Positions 1-8,166 of a stretch of DNA of 64,000 nucleotides are shown here, piece by piece. The number at the start of each line of letters is the position of its first letter. Within the stretch, counting starts at the first letter, position 1. The position numbers and the translations under genes were made by a program. The stretch is from Christiangramia flava JLT2011 (GTDB lineage: Bacteria > Bacteroidota > Bacteroidia > Flavobacteriales > Flavobacteriaceae): positions 1,326,001 through 1,390,000 of the forward strand of contig NZ_CP016359.1 in NCBI RefSeq assembly GCF_001951155.1, in the 5' to 3' direction. The notes below the pieces were generated by a model. It saw only the letters and a program-made list of their open reading frames with translations, was not told where the DNA came from and made no database searches.

Positions 1-1
1 A

Positions 2-1558
2 GAAACAAACTCAATAATTTCTGAAGGAATTACCTTTTTAATTACTACCAATGTGATAAGTACAGGGACTAATATACTTAATGACAATATTGGTAAAGCT
101 TTAATGCTAAATGAATATAACCCTACTGAAATCAAACAATTTTCGAAAAGGTTTCGCAAAAAGTTAGATATTGAAATAGATGTACTCAATCATAAATATG
201 GAACTTCTGATGAAGATATGAGTAATCTAAGAAAGGAAGTAAATAAAGAAAGATTACATCAACGAATGTTCTACGAACTCACCCTAGTTAATTTATTAAT
301 TAACACTGAGAAACATCAACCTTTTTTAGAAATTGACAGCGCCTATCACCCTGATAAAGTAGGTTCTCCTCGAAAATTAATAAATGATATTATTACAAGA
401 ATGGTCATTCAGGAAGCATACTTTGCTGACAAGATAGCTCAGACATATAATTCTGAGGAAGAGTTAGCGAATGCTCTTAACAGTTATGAAGATGTAATTA
501 GTGTTACCACAAAATATTATACAGAGGACTATACTAATACAAATTTGGGTGAAAAAGAAATTGAAGATTTAAAAAATCAAGAACTAGAAAACTTTATTGA
601 TGACTTTATTATTCATCAAGAACTATTCTTAAAAACTGCCTATTGGTATGCTAAGAAGAATAAGATTACTACGTTATATTATAATCTCGAAACATACTTA
701 TTACCCGAAATTGAAACAAGACTGATAGGTATTCATGATATTGATAAAAAATTAAATGAAATTTTTATCCATACACGGTTTATAAAAGAAGTGTTAGAAC
801 CTCTTTTAGAAATAGATGAGTTCTTCAAGGATAGAGGCAAAAGCCTTCAATTCATTAAAGAGGTTAATACTAATAAAAGAAAACCTCATTTAATAGCATT
901 TCACGTAATGGATTTAATTAAATCTATGTTCAGCTATGATTTTGAGGAAATTCCGAGTCTTCCACCAGAATTAAAACTGAAATCCTCAGTCAATAAATTT
1001 CTTTTACAAAGAGACCAAGAGTTAAGGTTAAAATTGGATTTGATTAAAGCCATTTATGACCAAATAGCCTGGTCAGAATATATAAATTATAATGACCTAA
1101 ATGATTATCTAGTAAGGACATTTCAGCGAGAGGTCCCTTATAAAACTGAAGATATCCTTCTACAAGAAATAAGTATAGATGGCAATAATATGCCTATTAA
1201 ATTTGAGAGAAATTTATTGATAGGAATATGTAACGGACTATTCTATTTACATAAAAAAGGTAAGAGAGAAACACACCCTGTTACTGGCAATAGACTATTA
1301 ACTATTAGATTTCAGAAAGAACTACCCAATCCAGAAACTGCTATCAATCAGACACAAAAAGAAGAAAGGATTTCAATATTAAATGAATCTATTGTAAAAA
1401 GATATGACATTCCAACTCGTGAGCTTGGCAAAAGATTAAATCTCAACACAACAACTCGAATTTTTAACAATAAAAAGTTATATCTACATTCAATAACAGC
1501 AAATTCATATTATAAGATTTTAGAGAATTCCAACAATGAATTGGAAGAAGTGAAGTAA
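2..1558 (+). CDS. Unknown large protein of the mobile island, 5' end missing
   Basis: I do not recognise this protein. The reading frame is open from base 2, with no stop before the first GTG at 53, and the upstream residues (ETNSIISEGITFLITT) look like normal protein, so the gene very likely starts left of the window; about 518 residues are visible. It is rich in Lys, Glu, Asn and Ile, with several amphipathic helical stretches and no signal peptide, transmembrane segment or catalytic motif I can name. Codon use is strongly AT-biased like the rest of the island and unlike the core genes after 8.2 kb. It is convergent with the leftward module that begins at 3850, so it is probably separate cargo. 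Coding status is secure; function is unknown. Confidence 0.75.
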   Translation, partial: ETNSIISEGITFLITTNVISTGTNILNDNIGKALMLNEYNPTEIKQFSKRFRKKLDIEIDVLNHKYGTSDEDMSNLRKEVNKERLHQRMFYELTLVNLLINTEKHQPFLEIDSAYHPDKVGSPRKLINDIITRMVIQEAYFADKIAQTYNSEEELANALNSYEDVISVTTKYYTEDYTNTNLGEKEIEDLKNQELENFIDDFIIHQELFLKTAYWYAKKNKITTLYYNLETYLLPEIETRLIGIHDIDKKLNEIFIHTRFIKEVLEPLLEIDEFFKDRGKSLQFIKEVNTNKRKPHLIAFHVMDLIKSMFSYDFEEIPSLPPELKLKSSVNKFLLQRDQELRLKLDLIKAIYDQIAWSEYINYNDLNDYLVRTFQREVPYKTEDILLQEISIDGNNMPIKFERNLLIGICNGLFYLHKKGKRETHPVTGNRLLTIRFQKELPNPETAINQTQKEERISILNESIVKRYDIPTRELGKRLNLNTTTRIFNNKKLYLHSITANSYYKILENSNNELEEVK

Positions 1559-1603
1559 GGAATTCTGTTTAAAATCCGTTTCGGTTAAGTATTGTTTAAG
1601 TAT

Positions 1604-1665
1604 AGTGGAAATTTATCTTAAAAACATTAATTCGCTATAATATTAATAAGAGATAAACTTCCACT
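1604..1665. terminator. Inverted repeat between convergent genes
   Basis: The arm AGTGGAAATTTATCT (1604-1618) pairs with AGATAAACTTCCACT (1651-1665) at 14 of 15 positions across a 32-base AT-rich loop. It lies between the end of the truncated gene (1558) and the end of the leftward module (1716), so a shared terminator is the simplest reading. The long loop and lack of a clean U-tract make that uncertain. Confidence 0.35.
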
Positions 1666-1715
1666 TCGCTTACTTTAAACTTTATAACTTTTTGTTTGTT
1701 TGTATGAGGCATCTT

Positions 1716-1976
1716 TCAACCTGAAGGGTCATCTAATATCCTGAAATGACTATAGAAATATGCCCGCCCTTTTACAATAAATACAGTTTTAATATCAGCG
1801 GTAACTTTAACTGCATCCACTAGAACTCTTTCTCCCTCATTTAAATCCCCAATTGGATGTTTTACCATCACTTCAAATGGACAGAATAGTAGTTTTAATA
1901 GATTATTCCAGGTAACTATATATAATGTATTAGGCGAGCTATATTTCAATATTTCTGCTAACTGTTTCTCATTCAT
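1716..1976 (-). CDS. Small hypothetical protein
   Basis: A short protein with no family I recognise. I place the start at the Met of MNEKQLAEILKY (86 residues) because the longer 110-residue reading, starting at 2048, would overlap the upstream gene by 50 bases and adds an unconvincing N-terminus. The visible part is mixed alpha/beta with KVTADIKTVFIVKGRAYFY near the C-terminus. It is the last gene of the leftward module (ATPase, DUF3871-like, this gene) and lies 22 bases after its neighbour's stop, so co-transcription is likely. Function unknown. Confidence 0.5.
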   Translation of the reverse strand: MNEKQLAEILKYSSPNTLYIVTWNNLLKLLFCPFEVMVKHPIGDLNEGERVLVDAVKVTADIKTVFIVKGRAYFYSHFRILDDPSG

Positions 1977-1998
1977 CTTACTCAAAAGAGCTATATAA

Positions 1999-3021
1999 TT
2001 AATTATGGATAAACCAGTTCTCAGACTTGTTTTGCAGTGAATTAGCAAGGTTATTCGTTAATTCGTATGCATTTACACTCCGCTCAAAATTGTTGTCAAT
2101 ATATGAGCTCTTATTGGCTTCAGTAAACAAGTTATAAAGCCTCCACAGGTTAATAGAACCATCATCACTTCGTTTAAAGTTAGGACAGGTGTAATAGTTC
2201 TTGACTACATTATTTATCTGTCCATCATTTAAAGCCACAGGAAATAGTTTCTTCTGTTCAGATTTATCCATGAATTGAAACATTCTAAGTTTACCTATAA
2301 AATGAGCGAACTGTTTCTCAGTTAAATAATGCCTGCTCATTCTTTCCATCAATCCTAAATGATGCTCCCTATCGTATTGTTGCAACAAGCCTTCTACAGC
2401 ATAAGAGAGTTGGTCTGTATTGGTTACTTTAATCTGGTCTGCTAGTCCATCTGTACTAATACAAAGGTTGGTGCATACCATATTTTTAAAGCCAATAAAG
2501 ACCTTGAACTTCTCAGGACTTTTCTTACTAAATAGATTCTCCTGATTATATGCTCTTACACCACCAATAGTAAGTGCCAGATTATTGCCATTTATATTTT
2601 CTACAACAGCAGGTATTTCCATGACAAAGGCACATCTTTCATAATAGAGTGTTTTCTCATGCTCTTTCAGCTCTTTTGCAGGTTTACCTATTGCAGAGGG
2701 TATTCTTCCCTTTATCAAATGAGATGTTCTGATATTAGGTTCAGCAATATCAAATTCTGGAAATAAATCCTGAGCTATTTCCCTGGTCTTTTGTACAAAT
2801 TGATAATGACTAATAGTGCTTTCATTATCCTTTGCGAATACAGGAATAATGCAATCTTTTCTTAAATGCTCTAAAGTCACATCTTTTGTATTAGCTTCAA
2901 TAAAGCTTCTATTTGAGGTGGTAACTACCTCATTTTCATCCACTATATTTTTTTGTAGATGGTTATTTACGATTAATTCCATTTTCTGTAGTTTTTGGTT
3001 GTTCAACTTTATTTTCTTCAA
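1999..3021 (-). CDS. DUF3871-like mobile-element protein
   Basis: A 340-residue soluble protein that I assign with moderate confidence to DUF3871, a Bacteroidota family of unknown function found on integrated elements. Visible landmarks are SHYQFVQKTREIAQDLFPEF, LALTIGGVRAYNQENLF and FIGFKNMVCTNLCISTDGL; the mid-protein resembles the DUF932-like phage/plasmid proteins in general character. Its start overlaps the end of the ATPase gene (2963): by 59 bases from the first Met, or 20 from the Met at 2982, so the two are translationally linked. A role with the ATPase in element replication or recombination is inference from context. Confidence 0.65.
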   Translation of the reverse strand: MKKIKLNNQKLQKMELIVNNHLQKNIVDENEVVTTSNRSFIEANTKDVTLEHLRKDCIIPVFAKDNESTISHYQFVQKTREIAQDLFPEFDIAEPNIRTSHLIKGRIPSAIGKPAKELKEHEKTLYYERCAFVMEIPAVVENINGNNLALTIGGVRAYNQENLFSKKSPEKFKVFIGFKNMVCTNLCISTDGLADQIKVTNTDQLSYAVEGLLQQYDREHHLGLMERMSRHYLTEKQFAHFIGKLRMFQFMDKSEQKKLFPVALNDGQINNVVKNYYTCPNFKRSDDGSINLWRLYNLFTEANKSSYIDNNFERSVNAYELTNNLANSLQNKSENWFIHN

Positions 3022-3850
3022 TTACTTGAGCGTTTGTATTTTCAATAACGCTTTTACGCTCCATAATAAGTGGATCCTTGGCTAAGGCAGGATATTTCTC
3101 ATAGATATGTTTCAATCCATTCAGGTGATGGCACTTGGCAATCTCCTTCTTAACTTTATCTAAAGAGACACCTTCACTACACCAACTTTTCAACTTTTTA
3201 CCTGTCGCTGGATTTATTACAAATTCAGGTTTATCCATAAATAAGCCTGTTCTGTCCTTTGAAGCTTTTACCAAATGATTATCATTGATAAATTCAAAAT
3301 TTACTGTCAATTCATACTCCCAGCCTTCTCTCGTAATTTCTTTAGTACCCAATTTCATAACTTTTGTTTTACCATTCATATCACGGTCAAGAGAATAATC
3401 TACTTTTCTTCTAGTCGTGGCTATAACATGACATTTGGACTGTATTACCGAATCAATGAATTGATTATGTAAGGGTGTTATACGAGCCCAATCTTGAAAT
3501 CTCCCTCCTAGTTTTTCATGCATCTCAAGACAGCCACCTTTTCCACTCCATTCGTGACTTATTGAATCTACTATTATGACTTCCATATTGGCTTCCTCAC
3601 AAGTTTGAATAGCTTTTATATATCGCTCAGGTGAATATGGTTCCTCTAGGTTTAAAACATTAAACTCTCCTAAATGGGAATAAAGACTGGCTGAATTATT
3701 CTCTGTATCTATTACAGCAATCTTATTCCAGTTATTGGTAATTCCATAGGCTAATAACAAGGCAGACATGGTTTTACCGTAACCACTTGGACCACTAAGC
3801 CCTATCCTTAATTTTACTTGGCTTCTCTGAGCCTGTTGTAGTTTCATCAT
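2963..3850 (-). CDS. Sak4-like RecA-fold ATPase
   Basis: A 295-residue P-loop NTPase of the RecA/AAA_24 type found in phages and integrative elements (Sak4-like). Walker A is GPSGYGKT at residues 20-27. Walker B is EVIIVDS at 90-96 followed by SHEW, and HVIATTRRK follows as a sensor-like strand. Such proteins act in single-strand annealing or recombination of phage and plasmid DNA; that role is family knowledge, not proven here. It is the second gene of a leftward operon, with a small unknown protein upstream and the DUF3871-like gene overlapping its 3' end. Either of two adjacent ATG codons could start it. Confidence 0.8.
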   Translation of the reverse strand: MMKLQQAQRSQVKLRIGLSGPSGYGKTMSALLLAYGITNNWNKIAVIDTENNSASLYSHLGEFNVLNLEEPYSPERYIKAIQTCEEANMEVIIVDSISHEWSGKGGCLEMHEKLGGRFQDWARITPLHNQFIDSVIQSKCHVIATTRRKVDYSLDRDMNGKTKVMKLGTKEITREGWEYELTVNFEFINDNHLVKASKDRTGLFMDKPEFVINPATGKKLKSWCSEGVSLDKVKKEIAKCHHLNGLKHIYEKYPALAKDPLIMERKSVIENTNAQVIEENKVEQPKTTENGINRK

Positions 3851-3910
3851 TATTTTTGATTAGAAGTTGTCATTAATCCATATACAATGAATCAACGCAA
3901 CGATTAGACA

Positions 3911-3945
3911 TAAAAAAAGAGAGCCCTGTTAAGAACTCTCTTTAA
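3911..3945 (-). terminator. Terminator after the 122-residue island gene
   Basis: AAAGAGAG (3916-3923) pairs with CTCTCTTT (3936-3943) around a 12-base loop. A run of A on the left becomes the U-tract of leftward transcripts. It ends the gene at 3967-4335, so the ATPase gene (start 3850) probably has its own promoter or depends on read-through. Confidence 0.6.
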
Positions 3946-3966
3946 TAATTTTGGTAATGGTATTAC

Positions 3967-4335
3967 TTATATTACTTCTTCCTCAGCTATTATATTGTTT
4001 TCAATAGCATTCTCCTTACCTACTTCCTCCTCATTTTCTCCTTCTCCAATAAAGACATTTCTTTTTGAATACATTGCAACTTCCCCAGTTTGGGAATTAA
4101 TCATTTCATAAGGTTCCACCTCTACTTTTTTTATTGTACCAGGTATCTCAGTACCCATTAAAGATTTACAGGTGTTTTCATCAAATGTACAAGAGACACG
4201 TGCAGTTTTAGCTGTAAAGTAAGTTTGACCAGTTTCTTTACTTTTAACTGCTTCTAGTCCACCTTGAACAATTAGAACATGAAATTTTTCTTCATCCTCA
4301 TTCTCGAATGTTTTGTAATCTACGATTGTAACCAT
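3967..4335 (-). CDS. Hypothetical island protein, possibly OB-fold-like
   Basis: A 122-residue acidic protein of unknown family. It has a beta-rich core (KFHVLIVQGGLEAV, ARVSCTFDENTCKSLMG, GTIKKVEVEPYE) and a very acidic C-terminus (GEGENEEEVGKE, EEEVI). The layout, a small beta barrel with an acidic tail next to a recombination ATPase, is reminiscent of single-strand-binding accessory proteins, but I see no diagnostic motif and treat this as inference only. It is the first gene of the leftward module and is preceded by a 230-base AT-rich gap that should hold the promoter. Confidence 0.6.
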   Translation of the reverse strand: MVTIVDYKTFENEDEEKFHVLIVQGGLEAVKSKETGQTYFTAKTARVSCTFDENTCKSLMGTEIPGTIKKVEVEPYEMINSQTGEVAMYSKRNVFIGEGENEEEVGKENAIENNIIAEEEVI

Positions 4336-4566
4336 GGTTTTTTCAATTTATAAGATTATACGAGGACCATTCCCCTAGGGTCTAGAGGAGTTGGGGTTGA
4401 ATTTTAGGTTTTCTCAATACAGAAATTACCTGAATTAAATAATTTGAAATTTAAACCAGAGGTTTGGAGGGGGGGTATCCCCCAAGCTAAGTAAAGCAGG
4501 GGGGTATTCTTTAGATTATTATGCACTTTCATAGAGAAAACTACAGAAATTTTTCAGAAAAAAAAT
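4336..4566. other. Island intergenic gap without a gene
   Basis: I see no convincing reading frame. The stretch contains G-rich runs on the plus strand (two tracts of six or seven G near 4468 and 4500, with a CCCCC between them) in an otherwise AT-rich sequence. It probably carries the promoter of the leftward gene starting at 4335 and the transcript end of the gene at 4567. Confidence 0.4.
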
Positions 4567-5400
4567 TTAAGCAGGAGGCATTGTTTTGATTATAAACTCA
4601 GACATATTCAATTCTGTAAAAATAAAATTGGTTTGATTAAGTTCACTTTCATTGATTTCTCCATCTGATTCTAATAATTCTTCTATAATGCTGTAGAGTT
4701 CATATTTCTGGGATTTATCTAAATTCTTCAATAATTCAATTACACCAGATAAGCCTTCATTCTGAAGTAAGGTAAATTCATCTGTTAGCCCAAATTTCTC
4801 AACATACTTGTTTATTACTTTAAATTCTTCATCTTGAATTCCATTTGTTTCATCCTGGTCAGCTCCAGCTAGCACTATCAATAAACTAGCAATTCCTTCC
4901 TTTTTTTTATTAGATAGTTCATAAATACTGGAACTATGATTTTCTTTTCTAGTTGGTTGCTCAGCTTTAAAACTTTCCATTCTTTCAGGAGGTAAAACCT
5001 TATTCTTATGCTCTTCCACTATTTTATGCATCTCACTTATTACAGAAGATGCCATATCTCCTTGCTCAAATAGACTTAAATTTCTACAGTTGACAAAGCT
5101 TTTTTTATGGATAACCTCTTTTTGAAAATATTTATATTTCCAGGTGATATTTAATGTCCCTTGACTATATAAAAAGTTGATTATTTGATTTGCTCCTTCT
5201 TTATAAAGGTTACACTCCCTTTTGTCAATTAAGGTAATAGTCCCTGCATTATTAAACGCATATTCATTTAATCTACCAATGAGTACATGAAATTTTTCCC
5301 GTAGATTTCTCTCTTGTAATTCAACATTATCCTTTTGATAACTAACGGTCATTTTTACTATAAAAAAAATGGCGATTCCAGCCAGTATTATCCAAATCAT
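4567..5400 (-). CDS. Membrane-anchored protein with TerB-like C-terminus
   Basis: 277 residues. Residues 2-16 form one N-terminal hydrophobic helix (IWIILAGIAIFFIVK), a coiled, Glu/Lys-rich middle follows, and a helical domain spans about 165-277. That last domain has acidic turns of TerB/DjlA type (GADQDETNGIQDEEF and ESDGEINESELNQ), matching the tellurite-resistance TerB-like superfamily in pattern; the exact family is uncertain. A cytoplasmic TerB-like domain tethered to the membrane is expected. It starts 4 bases after the stop of the upstream gene (5405), so the two form a tight operon. Co-transcription on a mobile element suggests accessory cargo, but function is unknown. Confidence 0.65.
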   Translation of the reverse strand: MIWIILAGIAIFFIVKMTVSYQKDNVELQERNLREKFHVLIGRLNEYAFNNAGTITLIDKRECNLYKEGANQIINFLYSQGTLNITWKYKYFQKEVIHKKSFVNCRNLSLFEQGDMASSVISEMHKIVEEHKNKVLPPERMESFKAEQPTRKENHSSSIYELSNKKKEGIASLLIVLAGADQDETNGIQDEEFKVINKYVEKFGLTDEFTLLQNEGLSGVIELLKNLDKSQKYELYSIIEELLESDGEINESELNQTNFIFTELNMSEFIIKTMPPA

Positions 5401-5404
5401 ATCT

Positions 5405-6256
5405 TTAATATTTATTTATAATTTTATTTTTTGCGGTATTAATTGCCCTGTCAAGCTGGTATTTATTAGTTTGCCAGAAGTTTAAATCATAATCATCCAA
5501 AATATTATTACTTAACCACTCTGCATGTTTATCCAATTCCTCTTTAAATGGAATCCCCTGAAGTGGCATACCTTTACTTGCCATTTCTTGTAAATGTGTT
5601 TCAGCAATGTTTCTGAAATCCCTTTCAGCTCTAGACCTTACGGTTACTAAAATTTCATTATACTGTTCCAGTCCTATTTGAACATTTCGCAAAGTTTTAT
5701 CAACTCTTTCTTTTGTTTTCAGGTCACTTAGGAAATATGACCTCAAAGTCTCATCTTCAAAGTTGGATAAATACTTATCCTTACCATATTTCGTAAGCAA
5801 AGTGTATTTGCTTTTTTTATTATCTAAATAAAATAAGAGAACTTCTTTTGGATAGCTGTTTTCAATTCTAATTACAATGGAGTGAACTAGATATTTATAA
5901 GGCTTATAAGCTTCGTTGTTTTCAGGTACAATTTGATATCCTACGTAGAAATCTCCATAATTGGAAAATTTATACTCTACTTTTTTCCATTTAAATAAAA
6001 ATCCATTAAGGTTATAAGTTGAGTTTAATTTTTCAATCTTAATTCCCCTACTTTCAGACCACTTCTCAAACATATCAGGAATTATGGAATCCATTTTATC
6101 CCAAAATGTGTGTACCCTAAACTTTTTTTCGTAGGAGACAGGGTGAGTCAAATATTCTGACTTGGCAAATGCGTATAATAATTTGTTTAGTTTTCTGGCA
6201 TTCTTCTCTTTAATTTTTTTCGGATTGGGTTTGAAATAATTGGTTATTAGCTTCAT
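5405..6256 (-). CDS. Unknown protein of the island's two-gene operon
   Basis: 283 residues, soluble, very Lys/Tyr/Asn-rich, no recognised family. The N-terminus is basic (FKPNPKKIKEKNARKLNK), the middle is beta-rich (GFLFKWKKVEYKF, DFYVGYQIVPEN, SIVIRIENSYPKEVLLFYLD), and the C-terminal third is helical. There is no signal peptide or transmembrane segment. It is the first gene of an operon with the TerB-like membrane protein and lies divergent from the XRE regulator at 6339, sharing an 82-base control region with it. That divergence makes the XRE protein a candidate regulator of this operon (inference). Confidence 0.6.
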   Translation of the reverse strand: MKLITNYFKPNPKKIKEKNARKLNKLLYAFAKSEYLTHPVSYEKKFRVHTFWDKMDSIIPDMFEKWSESRGIKIEKLNSTYNLNGFLFKWKKVEYKFSNYGDFYVGYQIVPENNEAYKPYKYLVHSIVIRIENSYPKEVLLFYLDNKKSKYTLLTKYGKDKYLSNFEDETLRSYFLSDLKTKERVDKTLRNVQIGLEQYNEILVTVRSRAERDFRNIAETHLQEMASKGMPLQGIPFKEELDKHAEWLSNNILDDYDLNFWQTNKYQLDRAINTAKNKIINKY

Positions 6257-6322
6257 TCATGATAGGTTTTGATTGGTTAAAATAAAAATAGGCAAATATG
6301 CCTATAAAATAAATTAGCAGCT

Positions 6323-6342
6323 CCACGAATTTTAACTCGTGG
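6323..6342. promoter_or_regulatory. Palindrome over the XRE gene start, likely operator
   Basis: CCACGA (6323-6328) and TCGTGG (6337-6342) form a perfect inverted repeat around an 8-base spacer, and matching positions continue inside the spacer. The right arm contains the GTG start codon (6339) of the XRE-family gene. This is a good candidate site for autorepression and for control of the divergent operon. Confidence 0.5.
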
Positions 6343-6569
6343 AATATTTAAATGAGAAAGATTTTTTAATAGCATTTGGTAAAAACCTCCGAAAGGTTAG
6401 AAAAGCCCAGGGTTTTACTCAAGCACAACTAGCCAATGATATTGGCGTAGAAATCTCTCAAATCAGTAGAATTGAAAGAGGGATAATAAATACATCAGTA
6501 GGGAATGTAAATGCTATCGCAAAGGCTTTAAAAGTAGATTTAAAAGACTTATTCCACCTAAATAATTAA
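6339..6569 (+). CDS. XRE-family helix-turn-helix regulator
   Basis: A 76-residue single-domain Cro/C1-type DNA-binding protein. The HTH spans roughly residues 13-68: FGKNLRKVRKAQGFTQAQLA is helix 1-2, then the recognition region VEISQISRIERG and a third-helix region with LKVDLKDLFHL, as in the HTH_3 family. There is no sensory or peptidase domain, so it acts as a simple repressor or activator. The start is the GTG at 6339 since no in-frame ATG exists before the HTH. The codon lies inside an inverted repeat that may be its own operator. It sits between the two-gene cargo operon and the integrase. Confidence 0.85.
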   Translation: MEYLNEKDFLIAFGKNLRKVRKAQGFTQAQLANDIGVEISQISRIERGIINTSVGNVNAIAKALKVDLKDLFHLNN

Positions 6570-6607
6570 TTTACATATCCTTAAAGATATTATATTTTTC
6601 AAAATAA

Positions 6608-6633
6608 ACCACCCAGCAATTTAACTGGGTGAT
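6608..6633. terminator. Hairpin between xre and integrase genes
   Basis: CACCCAG (6610-6616) pairs with CTGGGTG (6625-6631) over an 8-base AT loop, between two genes that converge (XRE stop 6569, integrase stop 6640). AT-rich flanks on both sides suit a bidirectional terminator. Confidence 0.55.
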
Positions 6634-6639
6634 TCTTAA

Positions 6640-7845
6640 TTAAATTCCCTTATCCATTTTATCAGACAGCTTATCAATTTCAGAGATAACCTTTTCCTCT
6701 AAAATTTGTCCATAATGAGCCTGAGTAATTCCAATCCTGGAATGACCCAATAGTTTACTCACAATTTCCATTGGGACATCATTTAAAAGCAAAACAGTAG
6801 TTGCAAAAGTTTTTCTGGCTATATGATGAGTAAGATTAATTTTAATCTCGCATAAACCTGCTATTTCTTTTAAATAGGCATTAAAGTGAGCATTTGTTTT
6901 GGACGGTAATAATTTACCCTCCTTTAGCTTTCCCTTATACTTATTTAAGAGTTTCTGTGCTACAGGTAGAATAGGAACTGAAATAGATTTATCAGTTTTT
7001 TGGCGTTTCATTTTTATCCAATTTCTCCCATCCTTACCCACCACGATATGATGGCTTCTCAGGTTACTCATTTCCTTAAATGCTAATCCAGTATAGCAGC
7101 AGAATACAAAGCAGTCTCTAACTTCCTCTAATCGCTTATTACCTATCTCTTTTTCTTGTAGATGGATAAGCTCAGTTTTAGTCAGATAAACAACCTCTTT
7201 CTTTACAGCTTTAGGTTTATGCATCAGAAAGGGATTCTTGTTTAAGTAATCCTGAGCAACAGCAAAATTTATCATCTTTTTAAACCTTTGTAAGTTCTTA
7301 TTGATGGTACTCTGTTGCATCTCTTTTTCAGTCCTAAGGTAATATTCAAAATCCTTGATAAACTGATATTTCAACTTATTAAGTTTAATATCACCTTGGT
7401 TATACTTCCATTTTATAAAAGCTTGAAGATGAGTTTTAGTATTTTCAAATTTCTGATAGGACACCTCTTTAATATCTTTTCCTATCAACTTTTTGTAATA
7501 GGTATTGTGCTCACTATAAGCTGATATAACTCCGAGCTCTTTTTTAGTTTCTTCACCTTTAAACTTTTTAAATAAATCATCTACATCAAAAGAATTCTGC
7601 TCAATTTGAAGCATTAAAAAAGCCTGACCAAGTTGTTGCTTAATCAGGCTCATTTGCTTATTCACAAAATCAGAATTTTCTGCTTTATCTAATACTTTCT
7701 GCTTCTCCTTATTCCAATAAGCTGGATTAATGAATAATCCAGTTGAGAACTGTTTCCTTGATTTCTCATAGGTTATTCTACACATAATAGGTGTTAAACC
7801 TGCCTTGTTGGTTTTTTGTTTAATTATTAAAAATAGAGTTTTCAT
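6640..7845 (-). CDS. Tyrosine recombinase, IntDOT-like integrase
   Basis: A 401-residue phage/transposon integrase of the Bacteroidota type. It has an N-terminal arm-binding-like region (1-100), a SAM-like core-binding domain (about 110-210) and a catalytic domain (about 220-395). Visible active-site residues are HIAR at 341-344 (His and Arg II), H368 in LLGHS, and the nucleophile Y378 in AHYGQI; the beta-hairpin Lys is likely K283 or K286. The place of the first catalytic Arg (TGLRxxE in most families) reads TGLAFKEM, with Ala at 255. IntDOT of CTnDOT is also known to lack this Arg, so the change fits an active Bacteroidota integrase. It lies 321 bases from tRNA-Asp, the likely target. Confidence 0.9.
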   Translation of the reverse strand: MKTLFLIIKQKTNKAGLTPIMCRITYEKSRKQFSTGLFINPAYWNKEKQKVLDKAENSDFVNKQMSLIKQQLGQAFLMLQIEQNSFDVDDLFKKFKGEETKKELGVISAYSEHNTYYKKLIGKDIKEVSYQKFENTKTHLQAFIKWKYNQGDIKLNKLKYQFIKDFEYYLRTEKEMQQSTINKNLQRFKKMINFAVAQDYLNKNPFLMHKPKAVKKEVVYLTKTELIHLQEKEIGNKRLEEVRDCFVFCCYTGLAFKEMSNLRSHHIVVGKDGRNWIKMKRQKTDKSISVPILPVAQKLLNKYKGKLKEGKLLPSKTNAHFNAYLKEIAGLCEIKINLTHHIARKTFATTVLLLNDVPMEIVSKLLGHSRIGITQAHYGQILEEKVISEIDKLSDKMDKGI

Positions 7846-7886
7846 AAATATTTAGTTATTAGTTAGTAATACATTTTTGTAAGGGG

Positions 7887-7934
7887 GTACCTTTTTATAT
7901 TGGAGGGGGTACCTTATTTAGTACCTTTTTATAT
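7887..7934. repeat. Repeats upstream of int, candidate arm-type sites
   Basis: GTACCTTTTTATAT occurs identically at 7887-7900 and 7921-7934, with a third, weaker copy GTACCTTATTTA at 7909-7920. Two of the copies follow a run of five G. Short direct repeats beside an integrase gene and between it and the attachment site are typical of arm-type integrase binding sites; the assignment is inference. Confidence 0.5.
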
Positions 7935-8166
7935 GTAAAATGAAGTGAAATTGGAGTGAATGAAGAAATTAACGGAAAGCCCTAAAAACAAAAAAGCCTT
8001 CTCCCGAAGAATCGGAAAAAAGCTTCTCATTGGCTAGCCCAGTATCCTAACAATTGTAGAAATCGCAGGCTAACTACACATCCCTGCTTCCAGGGACAAA
8101 CAACACAACTAATCTTTAGTGCCAAAAAAAGCCCCCCATTTTGAGGAGCTTTCTTTTGCAATTTTG
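7935..8166. other. Non-coding junction between island and chromosome
   Basis: No gene is visible. Composition changes from AT-rich to mixed at about 7975, suggesting the island boundary or attachment site lies between here and the 3' end of tRNA-Asp. A hairpin-like segment AAAGCC...GGAGCTTT (about 8133-8153) just after the tRNA could be its leftward terminator. The matching repeat at the other island end lies outside the window, so the core site cannot be fixed. Confidence 0.4.

Noticed and set aside
1977..2048. 24-residue extension of the small gene at 1716-1976
   Set aside because: It would overlap the DUF3871-like gene by 50 bases and adds a poor N-terminus.
4460..4505. G-rich runs as a G-quadruplex
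   Set aside because: Only two long G-runs are present on one strand, too few for a four-tract quadruplex.
7975..8166. Possible tmRNA or other structured RNA beside tRNA-Asp
   Set aside because: No tRNA-like domain or tag peptide frame could be found.
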